From contig OX465110.1 of the NCBI GenBank assembly GCA_949987565.1, positions 92,501-156,500 of the forward strand: a stretch of 64,000 nucleotides of DNA. Reading direction: 5' to 3'. Of this stretch, positions 47,601 through 60,959 are shown one piece after another (position 1 is the first letter of the stretch; each line of letters opens with the position of its first letter). This DNA is from Luidia sarsii (lineage: Eukaryota > Echinodermata > Asteroidea > Paxillosida > Luidiidae). The position numbers and the translations under genes were made by a program. Below the pieces are notes generated by a model. The model was not told where the DNA came from. It made no database searches and saw nothing but the letters and a program-made list of their open reading frames with translations.

Positions 47601-50600
47601 AGCTCTGAATCACAACAAAACTCCTGATATCCTACCTCCATTTGCCGGCCAACATCATCATTATTCACCCATTATCTATATCAATATAATCAAGCCTTCA
47701 CTTGTAAATGTAAGAAGAGGATGCTTAGCCCTGGAAATATTAACGTAAGCAATAATTTTGTTCAATCAGACGCACAAGAATAAGCAAAGATTTCTACACA
47801 GCTGATGAGAGCTGCACTTTTGTAACAGCCTAGTATCACTCCTAGCTAAACCCTTAGTCTATGACATGAGAAAATATCTCCTTAGCATGATTAAATCCCA
47901 CTTAATGTAATGAATTGTGAGGCCACTATAAACATGGCAGAAGATCAGTGACCAACCACCTCGTCTGGCGCTATCGATTAAAGAGCTTTCAGGGAAGGGG
48001 TGTGGATGATGAGGAGGAAGGGAGGGATGGTTGGCAATGCCAGTCTAAACAATTCCCATCAGGCTTTGTGAGGTAGCTCTAGTAGAGTGTCATGCCTCTT
48101 CCTTGTATTCTCATCATCAAACAAAGCTGTCAGGTTATCACACACACACACACGTCAGACATGTACATGTATAGTTCACTGACCTACCACTCTTTTCATA
48201 GTCACTCAGAAGGATCACCCCTATGCCATCCGTTACACTGCACACCTTGTCATAGGTTTCTGTGTATCTTGACAAGACAATCTCAAAATAATTATGACTC
48301 AATATCAATTGGTCTTTAAAAAGCCCCATGTCAAGTCAATTTAAATGAAACAGCATGAAACAAATGCTTAATTTTCACGCAGTGTAGTAGACAAGACTGA
48401 TCATGGTTATTAAACAGTGAAGGTACTGTAAGTCTATTGCTATTCATGACATGCACAAAGAAAGAAAATTACAATCAATCACAAATCTGAAAGCTACGCA
48501 AATAAATGTTTCAAATCTCAGTATGCTCTGTTCAAAGTTGTTGTTTTTTTGTAATGAATTATGGCAATAACTCTCCACCATATCTAAGCCAAATATGAAA
48601 CCAGAATCACAGCACACCTTTGACAGTGAGGAAACATTGAGTACCTGTGATATCCCAACACAGCCTTGAGAATTGACAGCACATTTGGTATCAAAAGCCC
48701 TCCGAGGTAAGGAAAAGTCATCATTTTATATTTACAAAGGAGCTCCGCCAATGCCTCCCCCTACAAACCACAGCGATTCCACTCAGTGACCAGCAAACTA
48801 CCCCCATAATTAGACAGTATTGATTTCAGCAACTCAGGTCATGTTGCAGCTAATCAGGTAGTGGCAAGGGTTCATGTACACTGGGGAATTGTAGGAACAC
48901 AGCCTCAGGCATGACGACTTCATTCAAGCACAAACCGGCCTGGTAATTGTTGGGCCTGTCCTAGCTGCTACAGTCAGCTGATGAATATCAAATGCCTGCT
49001 TACAACATGGAGGATATCCATGGTTACAGCACCTAAGCTACATGTACTTCCTTGTGAAAATGCAATCCATGATGCATACAATTTAACAATTTACAAAAAC
49101 AATCAACACACACCATACATTAAAAAAAAAATCCTAACCCTAACCCTAACTTTCCTTCAAGGAAAGATGTGTTTCATACACACTCAGGATTCTGCACCCA
49201 AATAATCATCAGATATTAAGGTGAAGAAGCAAATTATTCATTTCAGAACCATGAAGTCAAGGGTTCCACTCTTAATATGAATTTCCTCAGTCAGGCTGTT
49301 ATAATAGGTCTGTTGTTGCACTTTATATTTTTTCATAGGATTTATCACGATCATTTCATTATTATTCTCAATCTCACCTCTAAAGTCTGGTTTATGCCTT
49401 GTGTGAACAATGCATACATGTACTAATTAATTGGAATTCCTAAAGCTATATTATTTGTATTTATTTTCATCATTTAATTTCTTCAAGATTTAATTTCATT
49501 CAAGAGAAATTTCAATTTCTTACTCCTACTTTGCCATTTTGTTTAGCTTAACAAAGAGTAAACTTGAAAATATAAAACAAATATAAGGAAAGAGCTCATT
49601 TGTCGAGGAAATTGGCCAATAATGAGATTTAATTGCCAATTATCCACTAAAACTGGCCTAATAACAATCACAGACACACACTTGGGGCTGTGAAGCCCAC
49701 AGCCAGGATTGAGTGACTGTGACAGGTAAACCTCACCTATTATGCCTACCACACAACCTTCCAAGGAAAATGTCAGGACTGACAAACTCAGCTCTGACAA
49801 GCCTTCCCTCAATTCCAAAGCTCAATAGATTGAGAATAAACCCAAGTAGCCTGGATTCCAATCACTCTAGTAAACACAGTGGACAGTTGCAGAGGAATTA
49901 TTTGCACACTCATCACAACTCTGAGCCATTGCTGCCCACGTTCTTTCATTCCACCTTTCTTCTTTGCTCAAGAAGAATTCATGAGATAGCTCAGAAAAAG
50001 GCCAATAATTTCAGCTCATCAGCCTGTACTGCCCACCAGCCATATTCACTGAACTAATCTTATTGAGAGCATTAGCCGCTACAAAGCTTCCGTTCTTTCA
50101 TCTCATATTGGCATTTCACCTCAACAAAGGGCAGCGCTCCTTGGCCTTCTCTCACTCCTTTTTTTCTCATTTCTCTTCCTTCCTAGTTCAGTTTCATTTC
50201 AGACAGGACACTTCAAGGGAGATAAGTTCACGGTTTATCCATCTTCATCGCCAACTAGAGTTTGTTCAGCTTGGGATACTGCATGATTTACCTTTAATTC
50301 AAGACCAGAGGCATTTTACACATCCATTCATTGGATTTCTACACATCAGTGCACATGATGAATCCAAATCATAATCGGCATTGCAGTTTTGGTTGCAGGA
50401 TCTTAAAGATTTTTACCGAAGGGCAATCCGGCAGTGTGCTGATTAAAACTGGTAGCCTCAAAAACTAACACTCACTTCCTATCATAAAAAACAAGCAAGT
50501 AACCCATCCTGCCATTGGCTATAAGCATGCTCATTGATAGATTTCAATATTGCAGGGAGAAAACAACTGCAAAGTCACGTTTACACCGTTTGTTTGTTAG

Positions 50601-52782
50601 GATTCAGACAAAACAGAATTTGGATCATCACATTTAATTTCAAACCACCAATCTGACAGGGATTTTTCATAGGAAATGTAGGCCTATTGGTACACGGCAG
50701 AGCAATGAGAAATCAGTCCAAACAATTATTCATGGCATATGATTTTACCGACTGTGTATGTATTTCTTCTTTTTCTTCATGCTCAATTATCTCTGCATAG
50801 TTGCACTGAGGCAAAGCAAAATACATGTACCGGTATGTGTAGGAAAGACATGAAGGAGGTAAGAGAAATAACACTGCAGCTGAATGATGAACAAACTGGT
50901 GGAAAGAAACTCAGTATACACTGACCCACCTGACTTAATCATGGAACAAGGCCATCAGTAATTTGATGCCATTCAATCAAATCATCTATGAGATCAGGAT
51001 GTAGCAATTTGGACACAAAATTAGAATTCCAAATATTCCTTCTAAAGAAAGCCTACCCAATGCTGTCTTCAAATCTTCTAAACTACCAGATACTAATTAA
51101 AGAAACCAATTCTAGAGGTGGGGTTTAGCTCCTGAGGAAAATCTGTTCTATATTTAAAAATGGAAACCTGTAGCCAGAACATGTTTATGAAGATCATGGT
51201 CTATGCCATGTCTTGCTCATTTTGGCATGCAGAATTGGTGGATCAATTGAGAAAGGGGAAAGAATCCGGATCTTTGGGGCCATGAAATGTGGATCAATCT
51301 TATGATCCTTCCATAAGCACAAAGGCAGCTTGAAATCAAGAAGGAGCATACTAGCATCACTACTCTAGTACAGTACCTGTGCACTGTGGCTTCTTGCAAC
51401 TACATCACCACCTGTCTAATTGAATTAGACTATTCTTGGAGGATTTTACAATCCAATTGCGACAAGCCATCCGGCCTGAAGGAGCTACATCTTCTTATTT
51501 CAGATCCTTCATCTTCTGCCTAAGACCGGCAAAGCTCATTTCTTTATCTCCTCAACCATCCAATATTTGGATTTGGTGAGTAAGGGTGTTTATGCAGCAT
51601 GGTTCCTTATGGCACAGGCAATCTTACCAGCAAATGTAAAGACGCTTGTAATTAATAAGTAATCTGGAGTCAGTTTGTATTACCTTCACATGAGCGAAGA
51701 CCCAACAAGACTGAGCAGCGCATTCTCTGATCTAAGATTTTCATATCAAAGATTTGTCCATAACATGACAATTTTGAAAATGAGTAAAAATGATCTGCAT
51801 CCCCAACCAAAATGACATGAACAAAAATCATGAATGCCCCAAGGCATGAATATATCATATACCTAATATATATGTATATACAGTCCTATCTTCCTTCATT
51901 TCCCCCCAGGCATCAAGTTGCTTGCATCAAACCTGGTGGATTAAGTTTTAGAGGCTCCTAAAAAGCCCAGGAAATCCAAGTTGGACTTTGAAGTAGACGC
52001 AAGAGGAAGCGCTACATAGGGAGCTTTGAGCCTAACAGGTTTGCTTGTACCTGCCTTTGTTTGGAAGAGACTACATGGGACCAAGATGTCTCTGTACCTT
52101 TAATGGACAGTGAATGGCATCGCTTGACCTTACACAAGACACGCCACTGCATTCAAAGAGTAGGAGCCAGACACACCGATGAGTCCATGTGAATTTTTCT
52201 GGGATGCTTGTTAAAAGACCAGGCATGTCAGATGCTCTCTAAATCACACGGTTGATCTCAGCATGACCTCTTAGAATCATACGAGAAGGTTTAACATTGG
52301 ACTCCCTATATGCACACAGCGCATGGACTTGTTGTGAGCTGACTGTCCTTTTGAATTAAGCATGCAGTGGAGGTAACCTAAACACACTATGAATAAGAGC
52401 AGGAAGGACTGGAATCAGTCAAATCTGTCTGCTGCCCTCTACAGTCAAGCAGCCACTACTGATACATACCTGGTGCATCCATTTCTCCAGTTGTGACTTG
52501 CCCTTGTCCTGTGTGATGGAGCGTCGTAAGCCCCTAGACTTGTCAAAGTCCCTGACTGACTGGTTAAGAGCCTGAAGTTGCTTCATCTCCACACTAGCTG
52601 ATGACAGGAACAGTTGCTTGGGGCTGACATGTCTTGCAGACGTACCTGTCAGAGGGAGAAGGGCAAGAGGAGGGGCAGGGAAAGAGAGACAGGGGATTTG
52701 AGATGGTGGTGACATACCCTTAAGGACATTATCAAGACACTTTGGGCATTCAGGTGGTGATTTACTGCTGTACATCATCTGC
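43542..52782 (-). CDS. Unrecognised acidic, disordered protein, last two exons (457 residues seen)
   Basis: Two - strand exons, 52782-52470 and 44603-43542, join in phase 0 across a 7.9-kb intron and end at a TAG. The first has an acceptor CTGTCTCTACAG and donor CACCAG|gtatgt, the second an acceptor TACTGTCTACAG. The first exon begins in the third base of a codon, so more exons lie upstream. Near the junction are two short motifs, VRDFDKSRGLRRSITQDKGK and IQHFDRNKLRHVSTADRSR, which resemble the actin-binding beta-thymosin/WH2 pattern (IEKFDKSKLKKTETQEK in thymosin beta-4). The rest is acidic, rich in Ser, Glu and Asp and probably disordered. I do not recognise the family; an actin-linked scaffold is a guess. 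The exon structure is much surer than the function. Confidence 0.72.
48139..48153. repeat. (CA)7 microsatellite
   Basis: Short perfect dinucleotide repeat. Confidence 0.85.
49133..49150. repeat. Interstitial telomere-like repeat (CCTAAC)3
   Basis: Three perfect units of CCTAAC, the complement of the animal telomere unit TTAGGG, directly after an A-run of ten. Confidence 0.8.
52470..52782 (-). CDS. Penultimate exon of the unrecognised acidic protein
   Basis: It encodes about 104 residues: QMMYSSKSPPECPKCLDNVL with a CPKC pair, a Pro-rich hydrophobic stretch (PPSQIPCLSFPAPPLALLPL), then SARHVSPKQLFLSSASVEMK, LQALNQSVRDFDKSRGLRRS and QLEKWMHQ. Borders are clean AG and GT sites. The FDKSRGLRRS part is the first beta-thymosin-like motif. 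Confidence 0.75.
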
Positions 52783-55700
52783 CTGTAGAGACAGACAACC
52801 CTATTTGTTGCATTCAAGTCAGCACAGCATCAGATGTTGAATACACCTGCTACAAGTACAACTCTAATCAATAATCATCCAATCAATTACTAAGGTAAAA
52901 ACACAATCTAATGGCCACACCTAAAATTGTGCATTGATAAACAGGAGAGTTAATTTTACATGTAAATGTAAATTGCTTTAAGAACTCTAATTTCTATTAA
53001 GTTGTGACCTGTTTTTCACCTCATGCACGGGATTGCATGGTGCATCTCCTCTCACTCATTTCTTACTATTCTTCACCAGACTTCACCAGTCACGCATTTT
53101 GACTCTTAGGCAAAATACATGAACGGTTACCTCCAGGGTACATGCACTACTTCACTGCAAGAGGAAATGCATTTGGTAGCAAGTCAAATGTAAACATGAC
53201 AGGATCTAACATTCCTATCCTTCTAATCACAAAGCAGCAAGCAACCATTTTAAGTCCAATGGTACATACACCAGCACAATCAACCAATTATTTGTAACAT
53301 ATTTTACATTTTGCAACCTTTATCTTCTTGCTACGGTTGCATTTCACATGCACACCAGACAGACTAAAAGGGAAAGCCAGCCGTAACCTAATTTCATAAT
53401 GTTCAAGCAATTAAGTTCATCACCATGGTCACCTTTTCTACAATGAAACCTTTTATTCAATTTTGACACTCATTGCAGCCAAGGATTTCTGCTATGGCCT
53501 TGCATCACAGCCTTGCCCTTCAAAAAAGAGACAATGTCACAGGAAATGTATGCAATCATCCCTAAACGAAAAAACATTTCTCTCTTGTTATTGTTCACAC
53601 TCTACATGTAAGGGAGGCTCTTATCTCTGCACAAAATCCTGCAACAAGAAATAGAGGAGTTTTTGTTGTGGAGGGAGGTGGGGTCGGCAGAGTCGTGAAG
53701 GTGAATATGGAACAGCTAATGGCATGTACCTGGAAATAGGACTTGTAAATGGCATGGCAAGAGATATTCACAGCCACAACTTGCAAGCACGTGTGAGGAA
53801 TGTCAATACCCTCACACTTGACAAGGGTTCAAGCTACTGTGCATGACCATACAGTCTTACTAGGTGGCTGGTCATACCAACTGCACACCTATGACCAATA
53901 GAAACATTTGCATGAATCAACATGTTTACCCATGCAGTCCATATGGACAAGGACTGTGAATGACATGTGCCAATCACAGAGCATGGGCCCAAACAGCTAC
54001 TCTAGACTGAATTCTACTGAAGCTGGTCTTGACTACTACATGTAAATCACTCCCAATCATGGACTTCACCAGTTGGCTTTAGGCTAGCTCCTCCTGAACT
54101 CTTACTTGAACTTTCCCACCCCACCCTCTATCTCTAATCAATGTCAGCCTCAGGATTTCTATGGCCGTGTCCACAAGGGCATTTTCATCACCTTATCCCA
54201 CTAAACAATGGCCAACAAACGCCCACTCAAAAACACAACAACTTAGAGAGAAAAAAGAAGACCAAAGGCATCCTAGACAGGCAGGATGGATGGTTGAACA
54301 CATCACACAAAGGCGGCATTAATGAGTAATTATAGCAAGTTGAAAGCACCTATATACAGCCCTAGGGGATAGTCAGTGATGGAGGAAGATTCAACATTTC
54401 ATCGCCAGCTAAACCTGAACTTCCCCTCTCTCATCCCACCTCAGGCAAAGTTGACTTTGCAGGACGCAAGGGGACAATTCTTCCCAACACTGTTTGCCAA
54501 AGACTTCAGCAATCTTATTTACAAAGGGAAACCCCCTAACCCCTTGTTATTGTTCAAAGAAAAGGTGAACGATGTCACCCTGGACAGGATTAAAGATGGA
54601 GGGATAGTATCACGTCAACTGATATCACGTGATTCAACCATTCTCTAAGATTCCTTTATAACGATGATTAATTTCCAGCCAGAAAAAAAACAGTCATTAA
54701 ACTACGCCTTACATGCACCTAATTCCTGTCATCCATTAAGCCTTGCTGACACAGAGGGGGAAGAAAATAAAGAAGCAGCCGATCAGAACCTGAACCAAAA
54801 TAGCAGCCTCTGACAATCCTGCAGACAAACCTTTCCCTGGTGATTTGGTTCCAGAAATAGACAGAATCTAATTTCCCTTTGATCCCCAATGTGGCTAAGA
54901 CAGTTCCACATAGACATAGAAACATAAGAAAGCTGAAGAAAAGGGGAGCAATACAAGACTTGGCAGAGGCACGCAGACAAATCTCTGACAGGAAAAACAG
55001 AGCAAGGGGAAGAAAATGTATGCAAACATATCAGAATGTCTGAGAAATAGCAACAACTGTCAGAATGCATTTGGCCTGGAATTCATTTTCAAATTGCCAA
55101 TTATTCATCAGCTTGGGATGAAATCAGACTCCTCTCCTTGCACCATTCTAAGATGCAGGCAGACAGCAAAAAACTCCTGGATTTAATCAAGATCCATGCC
55201 TTCAACAGTGCCAGAGCTGGGCATTTCAATTCTAAAAACAGATTTATATGTATGAGGTCTTAAGCCAAGCACCCTAAACGAAAGCTCAGCCAAAGTGCAT
55301 CCCAGCACTTTCAATTACTTGCAGGCATCACAGCAACCCTCACACAGCATTGCCACTATACAATAGATCAGAGACCATTCAGACAGGGGAAGTTCCTCTT
55401 CTACCCAGTTCTGACAGGATGACAAAGTGCCAAGATCAATGTGATAAGACCGCATCTTCCATCCCGCAATGCTTGGAAGATTCAGGGGTCTTGACTCCCG
55501 CTAAAAGCTGGCGGCTAGGTGCAGTGTGAAGGATGCAATTTATCTGTGCCTTAGACGGCAGAGTATAACGTAAATGCCACAGTCTACCCTGTTCCTCTCA
55601 ACCAGTCTGATTGCATGCACTACGTGTACCTAGCCAAGCTTTCTTCAGGGACTTAAGGCACGATTACAGATCAAACATTCCTCGGGATATTTTCAACACC

Positions 55701-56270
55701 TTTATGACAGAAGTGGAACTAGTATTAAACTTTCATTCTACCAGTAAGTTGGCCAGCAGGTAACTCGACTAAGAGATAAAGATAAAGAAGAAAAGGGCAA
55801 CTCTATTGCTGGGTATCTCCATGTGTGAGAATTCCTAAAAGCTATAATCTTTTTTCAACGGTGATGAATTTAAACATGCCCGTTAGAAGCATCTAGAACT
55901 GCCCCGATCCTAACTCGTGATGTATAATTTCCTGATTCCAATCTGAGGTCAGGGAGGATAACATCGCAATCGTCTACCATCTCCCAGCCCCATTCGCATC
56001 AGGCAATCTCTCAAGTACTGACCTATTTGGGATATTCTATCAGGTGGCCTCAGGATTTCATGACCTAGTGGTTTCATGACCTAGTACAATGTCGTGCAAC
56101 AGAGCATCATGATTCCATCAGAATTTGATTGGAGCTGATTGTGGCTAACCATACGACGTGCCTTGAATATAATAAACATCAACAACTTGAGCATTAAGTC
56201 ATAAAAAATACCACAAACTGCCTACTGAATTAAATACGGTAACCAAATTGCAATTCTCATAAATTTACAG

Positions 56271-56310
56271 GGCCTTACCTTTTGACCCTACCGGTATAAC
56301 CTCATTACAC
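56271..56310 (-). repeat. Hammerhead-like dispersed motif, diverged
   Basis: The - strand reads ATGAGGTTATACCGGTAGGG then TCAAAAGGTAAGGCC, aligning with the family over the second stem II strand and the AAAA core. Confidence 0.35.
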
Positions 56311-56865
56311 CTGCCTAAAATGCAAGTCACAAACATCAAATACTCATAGGATTCGTTTATGGGGCAAACGGGAGATAACATCTTGATAAAGTAAAAATCA
56401 ATCCACGGGATTAGGTCATACAATAATCAACAAAATAATAGTAACAGGCCCCTGGGAAGATTGAGTGCATCAAAGCCAAGTTTACTTTCTGCTGTGTTTA
56501 CACTAAGTAATTACATACATTTATGGAGTATATTTGTACTTGATTTATACATATACACTATTGCTTTTAACTGGTACCCTACCCTAGCAAATACAGTTGA
56601 CTAATATTGAGGAGGCTCCCTCTAAGTGGTACATTGCTCAGGTGGTACATGTTTATGTAAGTAGAGCACCGAGTGAAACTAGGGCTTGAGATGAAATCTG
56701 TCCTTTCAAATTTCCTCTGCTCTTCCTTAAATCAAATTCTTTCTGCCTTGATTCTAGCAGACGCCATTTTGCCCACTAGTGACCCACAAACGTACATACT
56801 TTCCAATTAGAGGCAACACTGACTGGGAATTGATTCTCACATTTATGAAAAATGGCAAAGAAAAA

Positions 56866-56940
56866 TGGACTGAACCGGGAGTTGAAACTGGGAGCTCTGA
56901 CTCAACCTACCAGGCCTCTTACCATCTGAGGTATCTAACA
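56866..56940 (-). repeat. tRNA-derived SINE, reverse copy
   Basis: On the - strand GATACCTCAGATGGTAAGAG (A-box) and CCAGTTTCAACTCCCGGTTC (B-box) match the copies at 43054 and 58181. The 5' leader of those copies is not visible here. Confidence 0.6.
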
Positions 56941-57182
56941 CTTAGCACATACCTAAGCAGAAAACATCTACAGGATGTTCAAACACTATGGTTATTAAGT
57001 GAAAAGTGAATTTGAGAAATTCCTAACCAGTGTTCATGTCTGTACAGTGTACACTAACTTAAACAGTCAACTCTTCCCCTTTAAGTCTGCTAAGAGTTTC
57101 AAACAAGAAATACACAAATGATGCAAACTGCTGGATGACGTAATTAAATGCCCATAATTTTACCTCAAGCAATTAGAGGGCT

Positions 57183-57220
57183 GGATGTTTTGATCCTAAT
57201 AAGACCTAGCTCAAGGGAAG
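57183..57220 (-). repeat. Hammerhead-like dispersed motif
   Basis: The - strand reads CTTCCCTTGAGCTAGGTCTT then ATTAGGATCAAAACATCC. The second stem strand and AAAAC core are kept. Confidence 0.45.
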
Positions 57221-57257
57221 TTTCAAGCAACATATCTATATATCTCAACTTTTATTT

Positions 57258-57290
57258 TTTATCCGAGCAAGGCCTTCCTCAATAATCACT
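57258..57290 (-). repeat. Hammerhead-like dispersed motif, partial
   Basis: The - strand reads TTGAGGAAGGCCTTGCTCGG ATAAAAAAT, with the TTGAGGA half well preserved, about 40 bases from another copy at 57183. Confidence 0.4.
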
Positions 57291-58180
57291 AATCAGTATC
57301 TTGAATGTTTTCCACCTCTAAATAACACGATCAAAGAGTGCCTCTGATCTTCAAACTCAGCTCAGCCATGAAGAAACATGCATGGCGCCTTGGGAATTAA
57401 TGCTGCATCAAGAACAGGGGTAATGACACTTTTACTTCCTTTCAGTAACTAGTGCAAATTTAGAAAACACAATTCTATCAGACTCTTAAGAAGTCTGCTA
57501 CCAAATATTGAATTAAAAACCCCCCCCCTATCAATGTTTATTTGCAAGCCATTTAACCTTTTCAATGCTTCAAATACTCTTAATGATAGCAACTCATACT
57601 GCTTTCTGTAAAGTAGTGAACGGTGCAGTCAAATTTACTTTTACTGTCAATCTTAGACATTTCAAAAACACAGCCCCTTTCTCTTTCTCTGTTAGAAAAA
57701 AAAGGTAAATAAATGAAACGAGGAAAATATTCCTGAGTCTATTAGTTTGGGTGTTCAATTTCGCAGAAGATTGAACCTTTGTAAGACAAGACACAAGGTG
57801 ATTCACCCGATACTCAACATCAACTTCTGCCAAGGGGCAAGACCTGCAACAGGTCTGACTGCCCGGACGGGGAAAAAATTCAATTTCAAATCAAGACAAG
57901 GAAATGAATAAAAAAAGAGAAAAGACAAACATCTGATGAAAATGTCTGCTGATGAAACAGTCAGTGGACTTGTAAATAAATGCTCAGAAAGCCAAATCAA
58001 CAGTTCCTGGAGAGAAAAATATCCAAGACTATTGGTTGATTATTTCAAACAAATAAACTGGATGGAAGTTTTTGAGAAAACAATTGAAAAACTGCTGGAG
58101 CCAACAATTGGTTGTTTACATCTGAATGGAAACAGAGGCTTGATCCCTGTAGATAAACGGCAGTTAATGGTTAAATGCTT

Positions 58181-58296
58181 CTGGCAAAGACTAGTAGACT
58201 ATTTCAGCCGCCATCTAAGGGCAGGATACCTCAGATTGTTAGAGTGCTGGTACACAAAATACAGACCTAGGTCTCAGATTCAAGTCCCAGTCCAGT
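58181..58296 (+). repeat. tRNA-derived SINE
   Basis: Shares the leader CTGGCAAAGACT...CCGCCATCTAAGG, the A-box TCAGATTGTTAGAG (58231-58244) and the B-box CAGATTCAAGTCCC (58275-58288) with the copy at 43054. It makes up the end of a chance 120-codon frame that starts at 57936. Confidence 0.75.
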
Positions 58297-59432
58297 AGTT
58301 GGGTTTTTTCTCAAAATTGTTGATTATTTCTTTTAAAAAGGAAAAGAATGAAAGAAGGCTAAACAACCATTCTAAATGAGGTCTTAAGGTAAAATGGAAG
58401 GTTTGCAGGTCTGCCTCCCACACTTGTCCATCCCAAAGATAGGAAAGAGGGTTAGAGAAGATTGAGACAGAGTCTGAAAGGCCACATTGCCCCCTCTCTA
58501 GCCTAGGGTGTCACATTAGTCTGCCCTCTCAGTGTTATACCGCAGTGCTACTGCAGTATATTAAATTGATGTACTCAAGTTTCCTGCAGGACAAAACAAT
58601 TGCAATTGCCATGACTGTCATTTAATAAAGATGTAAACATGCCTCAAACAGGCAGGTTCCGTGAGCTGGAAATAACAGGGTCAGTCTACTTCCACGCTAT
58701 CGTAGTAGAACTTGCTTCAGTAAAGTAATCTAATACAGTAGGTCTGGCAAGCTTTATATGACAGGCTAAAATAAAGCCAACCTAACTCAGATTACACCAT
58801 GTCTGAAACTGACTCTCTATGATTCCAAATGGACATGCTTACACTACCTTTTTTATCATCAATCTTAATTGCTCTATCTTATTAAGGACCTCTCATTCAC
58901 TGCAATCATTTTTCCCTAGTCACGTCTTAAGTCTGAGTTTCCTGTTATATATTTACCAATCCTCATTGGTTGCTTGATACCCATGTCCAAGGCTTATGTC
59001 ACTTGTATCCTCTCAGGCAACGTCTAAGTTACAGCCAATGCTACAATCTGAAGTTTTTCAATCCTCCTGTAAACCTCTCAATCACATCTTTTGAAATTGT
59101 CCTTACACTTTATATCAAGTCATGTCAGGGGTGGGGAAATTGTTGAGAAGGATTTATTGTGCATCTTTAAGAGAATGCAGCTAAAAAGAAATTACATTTA
59201 TTGTTCAGGTGTGCTTTATCGTGACTTTCTAGCAATCCTCTTCCAAAGGTACCTCACCTCTCTGTAACCAAACTTCAATTTGCTCTGAACCATCAGCTCC
59301 CTGCTCATATGTGTAAGAGGCTTACATGCTTGGATCTTTAAGATTTATTTCAGAATCACAGCATACACAAGGGTTGGAAATTGATTGCTGCTAAGAATTT
59401 CCTGAAATTATGCATCTTAGAAAGTTTGAGTT

Positions 59433-59472
59433 GGACAGTTTGATCCTAGCAGGAACCTCCTGAAAGGCAAAG
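59433..59472 (-). repeat. Hammerhead-like dispersed motif
   Basis: The - strand reads TTTGCCTTTCAGGAGGTTCC then TGCTAGGATCAAACTGTCC. Stem II loop and second strand (TGCTAGGATC) are identical to the 31676 copy. Confidence 0.45.
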
Positions 59473-60292
59473 AGATCCTTTGAATAAGGTCCTGCCAGAA
59501 TTGATACATCAAACAATCTAAGTTGATTCATTAGATTTACTTCTAAATGTCATGCCCAAACTGAGGTTGCCTAACTCAGACTCCTACCCTAGACAACCTC
59601 CTCCCCAGATTGTCTGGCCACATAGGAAGGAAGCTTTTCTCACACACATCCAAACCCACATTAGCTGCACAATGCTGCAAGTAAGGAGAGAGATTCCTAG
59701 AGGCAATGCCACCAGGCTACATGCCACTATCACGCTGTAATTACTATGTCTAGACTAGAGGGAGGGACAGACAATATCTCACCCAGGCTTCCCCACAGCA
59801 ATCTAACATCTACAGCGTGGGATCAAATCAATAGACATGTATTCCAAAGACAATTTATCAATTTGCACACAGAAATTCTACACATATTAGTGTGATGTAA
59901 TGAAAAAGCAGAAATTCCAATCAACTTTAAAGCACCAGCTGTTCAAGACAAAAGAACGTTTCTGGTGTCTTTACAAAAGTGTCGTCTGCAAAATCCGTTC
60001 ATTCAGTTCCTCCCAAACCATGCAAAGAAATGATGCACTACGTGTTCAAAAACCCTTGGGATGGATTTTGAGAAGCTTTTGGGTGGTAAGGCTTCAGCAT
60101 ATGAGGTGATAGCAGGGACTACTTGAGGATCAAGCAGACAACAGTCTACATGATAGCCCAGGGTTGAATCAATTCTCTTTTCATCGGGCAGATATCCTAG
60201 CAGAGCGGTCCTTCAACTCCAAGAATGAACTATTTATTGAGATACATGTGGACTTGCTTCATCTCACAAATCAATTCTGGTTTCATTCAAAG

Positions 60293-60346
60293 AGGAATAA
60301 TGAAAGAAAATGCATCCTGCAAGGATGCATTTTCATTTCATTGTTT
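60293..60346. repeat. Hairpin with a nearly perfect stem of about 20 bp
   Basis: GAAAATGCATCC and GGATGCATTTTC pair perfectly around TGCAA; the stem extends outward through ATGAAA/TTTCAT with one bulged base. Lone copy in the window; could be a small foldback element. Confidence 0.6.
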
Positions 60347-60959
60347 CATCAATAATTCTTCTAACATTCTTCTAACCATGTGCATTGTATGAAGCATAAG
60401 ATTGTTCTAACCATACATGTACATGTATGCATTGTATAAGCATGTTGTTTGCTATTCTTAAAGCTCAGCTCAGCTTTTCTCAAGAATGGATACAATTGCA
60501 CAGAAACCCTAAAATAAGGTAAGTAACCAAAGAGGCATTTGGGGATAAACTAGGAGTGGAAATCTGTTGTCAATGAAGACCCCCCAATCTCCAGCGCTAA
60601 GACCTTCTCAAAGCCATGGCTTAAGGCTTCCACACCAGCTTTAGACTTGGGTTCCATCTTAGACATCCATTGGAAAGAACTGCGGCATGTATCAAGATAC
60701 AGGCTTTGGCCTGAGCTATTCTGTATGAAATAAGAAACCTTCACTTCATTTTCTTCGAACTCACAAAATGTTATTTTTAGCTGTTTGATGACAAATATGA
60801 ACCAAGAATCTGTCCACATAGTCACATACTATAGTTATCTATCCCTGCATTGGACTCATACTGAACACAAGTCAGTCACCCACACATCAAATATGTACTA
60901 CATTCTCTGACTACTGACTGCTACCTACTGTACATGTATGCATTGCGTTAGATAAGATT

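Larger units (their letters stand above)
44604..52469 (-). other. Intron of the - strand gene (7.9 kb)
   Basis: GT-AG intron, CpG-poor. It holds a diverged hammerhead-type fragment near 45221-45255, a (CA)7 run at 48139-48153 and an interstitial telomere-like run at 49133-49150. No exon-like frame was recognised. Confidence 0.65.

Noticed and set aside
57936..58298. 120-codon + strand open frame
   Set aside because: Its last third is a SINE copy and the rest matches no family; there are no exon borders.
60550..60825. 91-codon - strand frame considered as an upstream exon of the acidic protein gene
   Set aside because: No acceptor and donor pair gives a sensible exon in the required phase, and the residues show no motif.
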